Assembly (NCBI RefSeq): GCF_000003815.2
Contig: NW_023365716.1
Coordinates: 1,343,257-1,369,436, forward strand
Length of the DNA stretch: 26,180 bases
From: Branchiostoma floridae
Taxonomy: Eukaryota; Chordata; Leptocardii; Amphioxiformes; Branchiostomatidae
Direction of reading: 5' to 3'
Part shown: positions 7,699-16,367 of the stretch, in pieces
How positions within the stretch are numbered: position 1 is the stretch's first letter
Layout of the letters: each line of letters opens with the position of its first letter
Notes under the pieces: model-generated
What the model was told of the DNA's origin: nothing
Seen by the model: the letters and a program-made list of their open reading frames with translations, nothing else
Database searches by the model: none
Made by a program: the position numbers and the translations under genes

Positions 7699-7936
7699 CC
7701 AGTACAACTATTCTGCACCACAGAGAGCCAGTTTGGACAGAAATCTAGCAAAACATAGTGGTGAGAAACCCTACACTTACGGAGAGTGCGGGTACAAGGC
7801 GGCTCGAAAGCACCACTTATCCGAACACATGAAAATTCATACAGGAGAAAAACCCTACAGCTGTCATCTGTGTAGCTACTCTGCAGCTAGGAAATCAACC
7901 CTGTCTAAACATTTGATAACCCATGAGGAAGACTAA
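7676..7936 (+). pseudogene. ZF1 out-of-frame, decayed C-terminal fingers 6-8
   Basis: Past the frameshift, three more fingers can be read in the +1 frame up to a stop at 7934-7936. Finger 6 (KCDQYNYSAPQRASLDRNLA) has its second Cys changed to Tyr and its first His to Asn. Finger 7 (TYGECGYKAARKHHLSEHMK) has its first Cys changed to Tyr. Finger 8 (SCHLCSYSAARKSTLSKHLI) is intact. Loss of zinc ligands beyond the frameshift indicates real decay of the C-terminus, not a simple base-calling error. Confidence 0.7.
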
Positions 7937-8396
7937 ATCTAAAGTGTGACGTACAGCATGAAATGTCTTCTTCTTTATTGCATAAAATGTCATTTGTGTG
8001 AGGTAGTCAAGGTAACAAGTTAAGGCCATTCAAAAAGACATATGGCAGTGAACCATATTTGAACATTCCAGAATTTGAAATTCATAGAGCCATGTGTGAA
8101 TTACCTATCAGTGATCACCCCTTATATGTAGAATCTGGCAGGCATAGACGTACGCTCTACAACTGTACAAAATAGACTATGTTCATTTTGTAATAAGCAA
8201 TGTGGAAGACGGTCCCAACTTAGGAGTTACTGTGTTGATAATAGGTAATCTTTGTAAACGAATGTTCACGAGGCAAAAACTAGGCAAGTCTACGGATGAC
8301 CTGATTTGCTTGATTTTGAAAATAATTTTGTAGGTGTATTGAATACACTTGTATTATAGTTGAAATTACATTAGTGTGGTCGTCTTGGGTGTGCAC
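7937..8396. other. Region after ZF1
   Basis: Presumed 3' UTR and intergenic DNA, AT-rich. No AATAAA was found between the stop and the minisatellite, unlike after ZF2, ZF3 and ZF4. No other gene is seen. Confidence 0.5.
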
Positions 8397-8765
8397 TAGT
8401 GAGGTAGCCATGAGTGTATCTGTAAAAGTGACACTAGTCATGTAGCCATGAGTGTATCTGTAGAAATGACCCTAGTGAGGTAGCCATGAGTGTAGTTGTA
8501 GAAATGACCCTAGTGAGGTAGCCTTGAGTGTAGTTGTAGAAATGACCCTAGTGAGGTAGCCTTGAGTGTAGTTGTAGAAGTGACACTAGTGAGGTAGCCA
8601 TGAGTGTAGTTGTAGAAATGACCCTAGTGAGGTAGCCTTGAGTGTAGTTGTAGAAATGACCCTAGTGAGGTAGCCTTGAGTGTAGTTGTAGAAGTGACAC
8701 TAGTGAGGTAGCCTTGAGTGTAGTTGTAGAAGTGACACTAGTGAGGTAGACTTGGGTGTAGTTGG
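8397..8765. repeat. 38-bp minisatellite, about 9.7 copies
   Basis: The unit is TAGTGAGGTAGCCWTGAGTG followed by TAKYTGTAGAARTGACMC. Copies start every 38 bp from 8397 (8435, 8473, 8511 ... 8739). Variants alternate between ACAC and ACCC ends and CCATG and CCTTG cores, which suggests multi-unit duplication. Two diverged units recur at 9602-9665, beyond the LINE fragment. Confidence 0.95.
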
Positions 8766-8879
8766 CTTATGTGTATACAGAAGAGATTTGTGCATATGAA
8801 ACGTGTGTTGTCCGTACTAATGTATTGTGTAAATAGAACATAAAGGTAGTATAATACATACAGAGTCCATTAGAGACAG

Positions 8880-9055
8880 TACCTCGGCCGCACCTGGGGC
8901 AATTACTGTCGTATTGAGGTCACCTGAGTAGCGCCGAATGGCAGCTCGCTCCAGACCCTTGCGATTTAGCCCCGCCTGTTGTAAGCTCCTCGCAATTCAG
9001 TCCCTGGCTGCAAAGGGTGAGTATTCGGCCCATCCAATAACAATAACAATAATAG
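8880..9055 (+). mobile_element. Possible retroposon tail ending in AATAAC repeats
   Basis: A GC-richer block containing CGCCGAATGGC ends in the simple repeat AATAACAATAACAATAAT (about 9037-9054). The same CGCCGAATGGC core with a short tandem tail occurs at 16067-16109, where a paralogous empty site shows an insertion. It is tentatively a SINE or LINE 3' end. Confidence 0.35.
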
Positions 9056-9218
9056 AAGATATGCGTGATCGCTCTTCGTGTGTATGGGAGAACTTTTGTG
9101 TTGTGTTGTGAAAAAGAAAACTCCCGGTGTTTGATGCACCAAACCTGCCTATGTACATCATTGCATAGAATAGACTTGACTAATAGGCACTTCAGGGTTT
9201 TAAAAGAATGAATGTAAT

Positions 9219-9560
9219 ATGCTTTCAGACCTGCAGTGGCGCCCTCTCTCCGAAAGGAGGAGGAACGCCCGCCTCACCTTCTTCTATAAAGTAGTCAACA
9301 ATAATATTAATATAGACGCCAGCAATATTCTGAAGCCTGCCCAAGGGCGCACCCGGTGTAGTCACGACTACAAATATCAACACATATTCGCACGCACCGA
9401 CATTTACAAAAACTCATTTTTTTCCACGCACAATACCCGAGTGGAATGCCCTGCCTGGCATGCTTGTAAGTGCTCCCAACGTTGAGCACTTCCGTGCCAG
9501 GCAGGCGGCCTGCCCGCCCTAACCCGGGAGCCTCAGCCCCCCCCCCCTACTTTGCCCCTC
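9219..9560 (+). pseudogene. LINE reverse-transcriptase ORF, C-terminal fragment
   Basis: The frame from about 9222 reads DLQWRPLSERRRNARLTFFY, then KVVNN, HDYKYQHIFARTDIYKNSFF. This is the typical C-terminus of CR1/L2/jockey-type retrotransposon polyproteins (L.W..L..RR..ARL..FYK, then ...FF..T...WN.LP). One extra T in the 7-T run at about 9417-9423 shifts the frame. Past it the expected TIPEWNALPGMLVSAPNVEH follows, to a stop at about 9521. A C-rich 3' tail and TTTGCCCCTCGCGGGGTCAT follow. It is 5'-truncated, as most LINE copies are. Exact clade not determined. Confidence 0.75.
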
Positions 9561-9601
9561 GCGGGGTCATTTGGGGGTAACACCATGCAGATGGAAGATA
9601 G

Positions 9602-9665
9602 GGAGGTAGTCATGAGTGTAGTTTTAGAAGTGACCCAAGGAAGGTAGTCAAGAGTGTAGTTGAGT
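9602..9665. repeat. Two diverged units of the 38-bp minisatellite
   Basis: GAGGTAGTCATGAGTGTAGT and a second GGTAGTCAAGAGTGTAGT match the unit at 8397-8765. The array was once longer, or was split by the retroelements between. Confidence 0.65.
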
Positions 9666-10082
9666 AGATGATTATGAACATGGCCAAGCGTGTTGATGTC
9701 AATGATAACTCTCAGATTATCCTTTTCAGCTGAAATGTTAATCAAGTAAAAAAAGAATCAAGGAACACATTAGCAGCTCTCAAATCGGATTTACCCGAAA
9801 AAGCAAAGTTTTCTACAATCTGAAAAGACTAAAAGTTTGAGAAAAATGAAAATAAAATGGCACGATGGACAACGACGCGAATTTCTCCCTTTCCCTGATA
9901 GCGAAGAGAAGTATGATCGATGTTTACATTCCGCTTGGCAGGAACTGCGGTGTGAGACCAAAAAGGTCAGCGGTAGGTCATTCTTCTAAGAAAACAAATT
10001 AACTCAGCTCTATCGGTGACTTTTATTCTATTTTTGCACGAGAAGTAGAATGACGGCGCCACTAACGTGTTGCTGTGCATAA
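9666..10082. other. Region upstream of the ZF2 5' exon
   Basis: No gene seen; moderately AT-rich. If the exon at 10083 is the first coding exon, the promoter of ZF2 should lie here. The DR1/CRE/YY1 set found before ZF3 and ZF4 was not found. Confidence 0.4.
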
Positions 10083-10229
10083 ATGTATTATTGGGGACAT
10101 CAGGGGAGCAAATTCACCTTTGACCCACACCACTACAACTTTGACCCCTGGATACGACAGAAGAACAAAGTTGCCGAGTACGAGTCCCGGTTGCGTGAAG
10201 AGAAAAAAAAAACACACCATAGGAAGCAG
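10083..10229 (+). CDS. Putative ZF2 first coding exon
   Basis: An ATG at 10083 opens 49 codons ending at a strong donor, GAAGCAG|GTAAGAC, in phase 0. The peptide starts MYYWGHQGSKFTFDPHHYNF, then DPWIRQKNKVAEYES and RLREEKKKTHHRKQ. It has an aromatic, His-rich front and a basic, probably helical back like exons A-C of ZF1. A decayed copy with a lost donor lies at 1562-1625. No domain is recognised. Bases 10113-10126 (TTCACCTTTGACCC) also read as a DR1 nuclear-receptor site on the other strand, so this could instead be promoter or 5' UTR. Whether it joins the ZF2 finger exon is unproven. Confidence 0.4.
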
Positions 10230-10739
10230 GTAAGACTTAGAAACGTGAATCCAAGTATCCTGATATTGCTTGAGAGAGTTTGAGGTCATGTTTGTGGGAA
10301 AAGGATCACCGTAACGTTGTTATTTATAGGAATTTTCCAAATGTAAATATGGTAAAATTGAAGGGGGAGGGGGGCGAACCAAAATGCGTGCGACGCGACG
10401 CTCGCCAGTCGCCACAGGCCACCAAAAGTAAGAGGTTTGTCTTCCGTCTCTTTTCTAACCGGTCAAGCGTCTCTTGGTGTACCATTTCAGTCCTGTGTTG
10501 TTGGATATTGTGGAAAAGCTACCGGTACCAAGAACTTTTAAAGTTTAGACACATGTAAACTTGCCATTTCCCTATTTATATACCATAAGTATCAGATAAC
10601 GTCTTATACGTAAGTTAAGAGCAGTAGATTCGAACGACGTTTTTTTTGTTGTTGCAATCGTATGAATGACTTTGGAAAGAGGAGTTTTGTGGGAGGAATG
10701 TTGGATTGTTTCACAAGTAATATATTCATGCTGTTCCAG

Positions 10740-10807
10740 GTTGCGGCTTCCCTCCCCTGCGTCCAGAGGGAAGCTAGCCTCTGATTCGGCACCGTTGCCA
10801 TACGCAG
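10740..10807 (+). other. Possible ZF2 exon with an in-frame stop
   Basis: TGTTCCAG|GTTGCGG and ACGCAG|GTATGC delimit 68 bases. The length converts phase 0 (donor at 10229) to phase 2, which is what the acceptor at 11306 needs for the finger frame. In that frame, however, a TGA occurs at 10782-10784. Either this is a non-coding exon, or the upstream coding frame is dead. Confidence 0.3.
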
Positions 10808-10894
10808 GTATGCGGTTTCATAAGGCTCCGGTTCCAAATGAAGTTTGATATGAAAAACAAGTCCTTTAATTTATCATGTTGTTTTCTTTCCGCT

Positions 10895-11265
10895 TTTTAA
10901 GAAATGAGAACTAGAATTGGAGCTAGAAGATTTGAAAAACTGTAGTTTACGGTAACACGAAACCTGATGCTTAGCATGTATCACACTTCTGATTGTTTGT
11001 TTCAACTTTTGTTTATACATTAAAGCTCAAGTCGGTCTGCAGGTCGCTTTTCATTGAAGGTCATGAGGGCAGAAGCGGAGGGTCAGACAAAGTGTTTATA
11101 TAGTAACAGTTTACATCATTTAAAATCAAGTTTATTTGTTTTTGTTGATATTTGAGAAGAAAGAGATTAACCTGAGAACTAGAAATGCAAGTTAAAAATC
11201 TTAAAAGTTGTAGTTTGCAGGTAAAATCAAAACCTAATTCTTAGTGTGTTTCACAGTTTTAGCAA
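10895..11265. repeat. Pair of intronic direct repeats of about 100 bp
   Basis: GAGAACTAGAATTGGAGCTA.. with TTGTAGTTTACGG.AA..AAACCTGATGCTTAG (10903-10975) recurs in diverged form at about 11170-11245 (GAGAACTAGAAATGCAAG, AGTTGTAGTTTGCAGGTAAA, AAACCTAATTCTTAGTGTGT). It is an old local duplication inside the intron; nothing coding is seen. Confidence 0.5.
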
Positions 11266-11306
11266 CACGTTGTGATGTATAATCTATCCCCTCCCCCCTC
11301 CTACAG

Positions 11307-12085
11307 AGCAGAAATGGAAGATTCCAGCTGGAAACATTCTTCGGGAGAGCTGTGTGTNNNNNNNNNNNNNNNNNNNNNNNNNNNNNNNNNNNNNNNNNNN
11401 NNNNNNNNNNNNNNNNNNNNNNNNNNNNNNNNNNNNNNNNNNNNNNNNNNNNNNNNNAGACTATCCTGGGAAGGAGACTGACTGTACAGAATACCCTGGG
11501 AAGGAGAGTAAAGGCGATATGGGAAGTCATGTGGTTAAACACACTGATGAGAAACCCTACAAGTGTGAGGAGTGTGGGTACAGGGCGGCTTACAGGTCTA
11601 CTTTATGCCGGCATATGAGAACCCACACAGGGGAAAAACCCCACAAATGTGACCATTGTGACTATTCTGCAGCACGGAAATCCACTTTGGACCATCATAT
11701 GGCAGCAAAGCACACTGGTGAGAAACCCTACATGTGTGGGGAATGTGGGTACAGGACGGCTAGAAAGCACCACTTATCCCTACATATGAGAATCCACACA
11801 GGAGAAAAACCTTACAAGTGTGACCAGTGTGACTATTCTGCTGCACAAAAAGGTGATTTGAATACACATTTAGTAAAACACACCGGTGAGAAACCCTACA
11901 TGTGTGGTGAATGTGGGTACAGGACAGTTCGCAAGTCTGACTTATCCAGACATATTATAACCCACACAGGGGAAAAACCCTACATTTGTTTGGAGTGTGG
12001 GTACAGGTCAGCGAAAAAGTCCGACCTATCAAAACACACGAGAAACCACACGGGAGAAAAAACCCTACAGGTGTGGCCAGTGTGA
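11307..12085 (+). CDS. ZF2 main exon, first part (gap and frameshift)
   Basis: The acceptor CCCTCCTACAG precedes AGCAGAAATGGAAGATTCCA, which matches ZF4's acidic domain from 20835. ZF2 therefore enters the family sequence about 90 residues late and lacks the EQTA..IKEE part. An ATG at 11314 has good context (GAAATGG) and could be the start. The N gap 11358-11457 falls in the (H/Y)PGKE repeat. After it come DYPGKETDCTEYPGKESKGD and six canonical fingers: KCEEC..H3H, KCDHC with an X4 His spacing (HMAAKH), MCGEC, KCDQC, MCGEC and ICLEC. At 12057-12062 a run of six A replaces the usual five in the GEKPY linker codons, shifting the frame, and the ORF ends at 12085. Confidence 0.75.
11358..11457. 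other. Assembly gap (100 N)
   Basis: Exactly 100 N is the usual placeholder for a gap of unknown size. It sits inside the acidic domain of ZF2, where relatives carry tandem PGKEMD-type repeats, so repeat length may have blocked assembly. Confidence 0.95.
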
Positions 12086-12488
12086 CTTTTCTGCTATATA
12101 TAAATCCAAGTTGAAAGAACACCAAGTAAAACATACTAGCGAGAAACCTTACATGTGTGGGGAGTGTGGATACGGGACAGCTTATAGGTCTCACCTATTC
12201 CGGCATATGAGAACCCACACAGGGGAAAAGCCCTACAAGTGTGACCAGTGTGACTATTCTGCTGCAGAAAAACACCATCTCGTCGACCATCAGACAAGAC
12301 ATACTGGTGAGAAACCCTACATGTGTGGGGAGTGTGGGTTCAGGACAGCTCATAGGTCTACCTTATCAATCCATATGAGAATCCACACAGGAGAGAAACC
12401 CTACAAGTGTGATCAATGCGACTTTTCTGCTGCAGAAAAATCCTCTTTAAACCGACATTTAAGTAAGCACACCAGTAAGAAGACCTAG
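12063..12488 (+). CDS. ZF2 main exon, second part (fingers 7-11)
   Basis: In the shifted frame five complete fingers follow directly: RCGQCDFSAIYKSKLKEHQV, MCGECGYGTAYRSHLFRHMR, KCDQCDYSAAEKHHLVDHQT, MCGECGFRTAHRSTLSIHMR and KCDQCDFSAAEKSSLNRHLS. The sequence then ends KHTSKKT and TAG at 12486-12488. All zinc ligands are intact, in contrast to ZF1 past its frameshift. A homopolymer sequencing or assembly error, or a very young mutation, is therefore the likelier cause here. Without the shift the gene would have 11 fingers. Confidence 0.75.
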   Translation, partial: PYRCGQCDFSAIYKSKLKEHQVKHTSEKPYMCGECGYGTAYRSHLFRHMRTHTGEKPYKCDQCDYSAAEKHHLVDHQTRHTGEKPYMCGECGFRTAHRSTLSIHMRIHTGEKPYKCDQCDFSAAEKSSLNRHLSKHTSKKT

Positions 12489-12650
12489 ATGTGCAAAGTG
12501 TACTGGAACAAGGCAACTCAGTCTAAAAAGTCAAGAATATAAGAACCCACACAGGAGAAAAAACGTATTATAAGTGTCATCAGTGTAACAACTTTGCAGC
12601 TAGGAAATTTCATCTACTTTTTATGTATACGAAAGAAACTAAATCTACAA
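12489..12650 (+). pseudogene. Fossil fingers downstream of the ZF2 stop
   Basis: After the stop, finger fragments remain: ATGTGCAAAGTGTACTGGA.., AGAACCCACACAGGAGAAAA and AAGTGTCATCAGTGTAACAA..GCAGCTAGGAAATT. They line up with the last finger of ZF1 (CHLCSYSAARKS). The ancestor encoded at least one or two more fingers; in ZF2 they are out of frame and broken. Confidence 0.65.
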
Positions 12651-13320
12651 GTGTGACAAATGTACAGCAATAGTTCCTTGATCTCCATGTCATACGGCGG
12701 GTAGTCAGCTTGATCTTTTTGAAATGTAGCACCAATTATCCCGACATATGAGGGACATACAGGCGACAGGTATAGAAGTTTACTGTGAACTGCAGCTAGG
12801 TGTCGCTGCTAACAATGCAGTCCCAAACGTAAAGCACTGCCACATACATAGATGTATTTGCACCTAAAACTCTATAGATGCAGGTACAATAGATATAGTT
12901 ACACCTAAAACTGCATAGATGTAGTTTCTGTATCTTAGATAGTAGCCATGATAGATGAGCTCCTGTCTTTTGTGTTGTCCGCTTATTGATAACATTTATG
13001 TAAGAAAGCCTTTTTGAAATCGCACTGGAAAGATAATGTAGATGTAGGTTTTAGACTTGAGATAGTTTTGATACGATCTTTGTTTTTTTATCCACTGTAC
13101 ACTGTATTAATTTTAATACTGGAACATTTCGACATTGGTATATTTGCTTGCTTTAGTCTACTTTATTGGATAGAAGGATCTAGCATTTCCAAGTATATAG
13201 TTTATGTGCGCACCGATGTGTATGCTATACATGTTTTGTATTCCTAGTATTTAGCTTATATTGATGACACTGACATGTTTAAATACTAGGCATAATTTTG
13301 GTAAATCTAATTCAAATAAA
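12651..13320 (+). other. ZF2 3' UTR with polyadenylation signal
   Basis: AT-rich, ending in AATAAA at 13315-13320. It shares blocks with the ZF3 3' UTR (17720-18409), including TGCTAACAATGCAGTCCCA, GATAGTAGCCATGATAGATG and CACCGATGTGTATGCTATAC. Confidence 0.65.
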
Positions 13321-13389
13321 GTAAGTGAACGGAAAGACAATAATTTCTTTGCTGTTGTTTTATATCGTCTGATAATTTTGACTCTCTTG

Positions 13390-13718
13390 ATATATGTAGA
13401 CATTTCCTAACAGATATGATAAATGTGCTCCTTCCTTTTGTGTTGACCGCTTATGTGTTAATAACATTTATGTAAGACAGCCTTTTTTGAAATCGGACTG
13501 TACAGATGATATAGACTTGAAGTAGTTTCGGTACGATATTTTTTTTTTTCATTCAATGTACACATGTCGGTATCGATTTGAATACTGGAATATTTTGGTA
13601 TGCTCGCATGCTTTAGTCTACTTTATTTGATAGAAGGATGTAACATTCCCAATTATATACTTTATATGCACCTATGTGTACAGTAGTTTGCTATACATGT
13701 TTTGTATTCGTAGCGTAG
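13390..13718 (+). repeat. Orphan 3'-UTR copy, truncated
   Basis: This repeats 12955-13245 in diverged form (TTTTGTGTTGACCGCTTATG, ATAACATTTATGTAAGACAG, GCTATACATGTTTTGTATTC). It then jumps at about 13718 into another copy. No zinc-finger sequence accompanies it. It looks like the leftover of a lost gene after unequal exchange. Confidence 0.65.
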
Positions 13719-13885
13719 TTTTAGACTTGAGATAGTTTTGATACGATCTTTTTTTTCATCCAATATACACATGTCGGTATTAATTTGAATACTGGAACTT
13801 CTATAACATTGGTATATTTAGTTGCTTAAGTCTACTGTATTTGATAGAAACAATCTAACATTTCCAATTTATATTGTATATACGC

Positions 13886-14711
13886 ACCGATGTGTTAGCC
13901 TGATTAAATCTCGCTTATAGCAGCCCGCCCAACATCCGCCGGCCAACTATTAGCTTGATGGAGAATGGCCACAAGCCAGGGGAACTGGGTTTTCCATATA
14001 TGGATAATGTATGTAATTGTCATCACAGCCTGGCTTTTGGTTGCTAGGGACTGGGTTGGGTTGCTATGTGGTGATTGACAGCATCACACCTCTTATCTGT
14101 ACACATGTTGTTGATCTCTTTTTTAACCTCCTTGATCTTCTGTGCCACCAGTGCTGATGGTGGTAACAGCCAACTATGTATACACAGTTCTATTGTCTTT
14201 CTGATTGTTAACTAACCGTTACACCGAAGAAGGAATGTGAAAATTGCTCTACATAGAATGGCATTCTTTTAGATAAATGTGCCTGTGGCAGAACTTTTGA
14301 TGGGACAATATAATAATCTCACAACCAGGCAAAATAATAGTTCCAGGAAGCAGCATCTGCGCTTCAAGACTCCTTCAAGTTTCTTAACCCCCCCCCCCCC
14401 ACACACACACACACACAAGTTTTTCCAACACAACCATGCTTCTGCTCCCATGGGACCTTCACACAGAGAACCATAGCCTGCACAGACAATGGAGAGGCAT
14501 CTTGCCCGCCCACCGTCTGGGCTTTGGAGACATGCTAATTAACCGGTTTCCACGGTAATGGGGGCTTGACCAAAATCCTGGCCTGCCATTGGTGTTGTTA
14601 TTTTCTACAACAGTTCCCCCAGCTTATAGCTGTTGGAGCACAAACTCCGCGGGGAGGGGTCAGTTACAGCCCTGGACAGCGGAGTTTGTGTTACACAGAC
14701 TACCGATGTGT
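13886..14711. mobile_element. 806-bp insertion with 10-bp target-site duplication
   Basis: The insert 13896-14701 is flanked by ACCGATGTGT on both sides. The homologous 3' UTRs of ZF2 (about 13210) and ZF3 (about 18297) have one uninterrupted copy, so these are empty sites. The ends are weakly inverted (TAGCCTG.. versus TAGTCTG.. on the other strand). Near the right end CACAAACTCCGC (14640-14651) pairs with GCGGAGTTTGTG about 30 bp later. It also contains a C run and (CA)n at 14389-14418. There is no coding frame. A 9-10-bp duplication would suit a Mutator-like element. Confidence 0.75.
14389..14418. repeat. C run followed by (CA)n microsatellite
   Basis: About 11 C then about ten CA units, inside the 806-bp insertion. 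Confidence 0.9.
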
Positions 14712-14826
14712 ATTCTATACATGTTTTGTATACATGTATTCGTAGTGTTTAATCTTAGAGCAATATAGATGATACTGGCATGTTTTAAAATGTAGCATAA
14801 TATTTGTAAAGCTCATTGAAAATAAA

Positions 14827-15381
14827 GTAAGTGTAAGCAAAGACAGTTATTTGCATTGGGTTGGTTTATATAGTCCGATAGTCGTACAATTTCGTTTAAA
14901 ATATAATTTTGACTCCCTTGCCGTAGCAGCTTAAGATATGTAGACATTTCCTACCAGGTCGTAATTTTGACAGAGAAAAATACCATAATATTTGGGAAGA
15001 AGGGTAGACCAATCAAAATGTAAGGTTTTGATTTCAATCGTAGTCAAATAGCATCCTTGTGGTAGCAGTGTTTCAACATCTAAAGGTGAATTGAGGAAGA
15101 AATCCAGCGCATATCGGATTCCACCTGGCTTGGCCTAACCGTCAAAACCTGACAGAATCTGAGACGAAAAAATTGAAATATAGAACGTTTGTTTTGTTTA
15201 TTGAGGAATTTACATTAGTGTTGAAATACACACACTACTATTTTCGGAGTCCTTTTACATAAAATGGTTGAATTATAACCACTACTATTTCATTTATAGC
15301 GTTATTTTTGCTTAGTTCAAAACCAGGCGAGTAAAGCGCTATGCGGCGATCTGTGGTTTGACCTATTTAGAATCAGGTTTG
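14827..15381. other. ZF3 upstream region, duplicated before ZF4
   Basis: Homologous to 18410-18914 along its length: AATTTTGACTCCCTTG, AGCTTAAGATATGTAGACAT, GTGTTGAAATACA, GGCGATCYGTGGTTT. It is the left part of the tandem duplication unit that contains ZF3 and ZF4. No gene is seen. Confidence 0.6.
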
Positions 15382-15430
15382 TGACCTTTCACCTTTACCC
15401 CATTAGTGCGAGCTGACGTCCGCCATCTTG
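15382..15430 (+). promoter_or_regulatory. ZF3 core promoter: DR1, CRE-like and YY1 sites
   Basis: TGACCTTTCACCT (15382-15394) is AGGTGA-A-AGGTCA on the other strand, a DR1 arrangement. TGACGTC (15413-15419) is CRE-like. CCGCCATCTTG (15420-15430) is a YY1-type site in the orientation often found just downstream of start sites. All three keep order and spacing before ZF4 (18915-18961). Their use is inferred. Confidence 0.6.
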
Positions 15431-15529
15431 TTTTGTGGCTCATCTTGCGTTTTTCATATCCTCAAAACTGAAGCGATTTTTACCCATTTGTAGGAGTTTT
15501 GGACACCGCTTACTACAGTAGACTTACAG
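15431..15529 (+). other. ZF3 non-coding first exon (approximate)
   Basis: The stretch ends at the donor GACTTACAG|GTAAGACT (GT at 15530). It is conserved with 18962-19060, including GCGATTTTTACC and TTTGTAGGAGT. The start is not defined. No ATG-led frame joins to the finger exon. Confidence 0.5.
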
Positions 15530-16367
15530 GTAAGACTGCTAATTATTGTGAATACTGCCTGGTTGGTGCTTGTTGGGCGGTAAATTACAATTAGAGGTGT
15601 GTTTGCGATCGGTAGTCGATGGGGAGGGGGGCATTCAAACTAAATTATGTATGAAATCTAACGACAGCCAAATATCATTTTGCATCTCAAATATAATGCC
15701 AGACATAACAAAATATTGCATTATTTGATAATTCAAATAATAGATTAAGTGACGACCGTTATGTTCGTGCACCATAATGCGAAACTTGTCCTAGTAGTGA
15801 CCTGCCTACCATTTTTTGTGCGCAGCTATAGCTACATGTGGAAGTCAACTCCGTTTTGTGTGCAGTCATTATTTTCGCATAATCATGAAATATAGGCCAA
15901 GAAGCGACAGTGCCAGTGAGATGTATTTTCCATCTGACCGATGCAAGATGGCATAAACGAGTCCACTGTACTCTTCTAGATTTTGCAATGTCATATTTGT
16001 TCTATCACAATTAACGTAAAAAAATCTCTGGAAGCGCATGTATATATAGGTTTAGCTGGTGTGTTACGCCGAATGGCGGTTATACCGGCTAAATAGATAC
16101 AGATACAGATTGTTATGTTTCTATGTGCCTGCATTGCTGTGTTGAATACATGTATTCAGTTTTTACTATGAGTCAGTAAGTGCCTGTATTAAAGAATTAT
16201 GAACTATGTTGTTTATCTCCTATAAAATATCCAAATCTTGTTGCTGGAAACACAATTGAGGAGCTAAAACGGGTCCACTTCTTTAACTTTACACCCTTCA
16301 TCTCGTTTGTAGAAGAATTTAATGAACATGTATTTTTCTTATCCTTATTTTCTTATCATCACTTCAG
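15530..16367. other. ZF3 intron
   Basis: Runs from GTAAGACT to ATCACTTCAG. It holds GGGGAGGGGGGC at 15621-15632 and blocks shared with the ZF4 intron (GCCAAGAAGC..CAGTGCCAGTGA; CTGGAAGCGCATGT). Compared with ZF4 it lacks the 475-bp-type element and has an extra piece at about 16049-16107. Confidence 0.6.
16049..16107 (+). mobile_element. Short retroposon-like insertion with AGATAC tail
   Basis: GTTACGCCGAATGGCGGTTA..CCGGCTAAAT followed by (AGATAC)n lies between two stretches that are contiguous in the ZF4 intron (20147-20190). It is therefore an insertion into ZF3 after the duplication. The core CGCCGAATGGC recurs near 8936. Likely a SINE or LINE 3' end. Confidence 0.5.

Larger units (their letters stand above)
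13719..14826 (+). repeat. Orphan 3'-UTR copy split by an insertion
   Basis: This third 3'-UTR copy starts TTTTAGACTTGAGATAGTTT. It is interrupted at ACCGATGTGT (13886-13895), resumes at 14702 and ends at AATAAA (14821-14826). Outside the insert it follows the ZF2 and ZF3 3' UTRs closely. No coding part is attached. Confidence 0.65.

Noticed and set aside
14269-14476. Small frames on both strands in the 806-bp insertion
   Set aside because: Driven by the C run and CA repeat; no domain.
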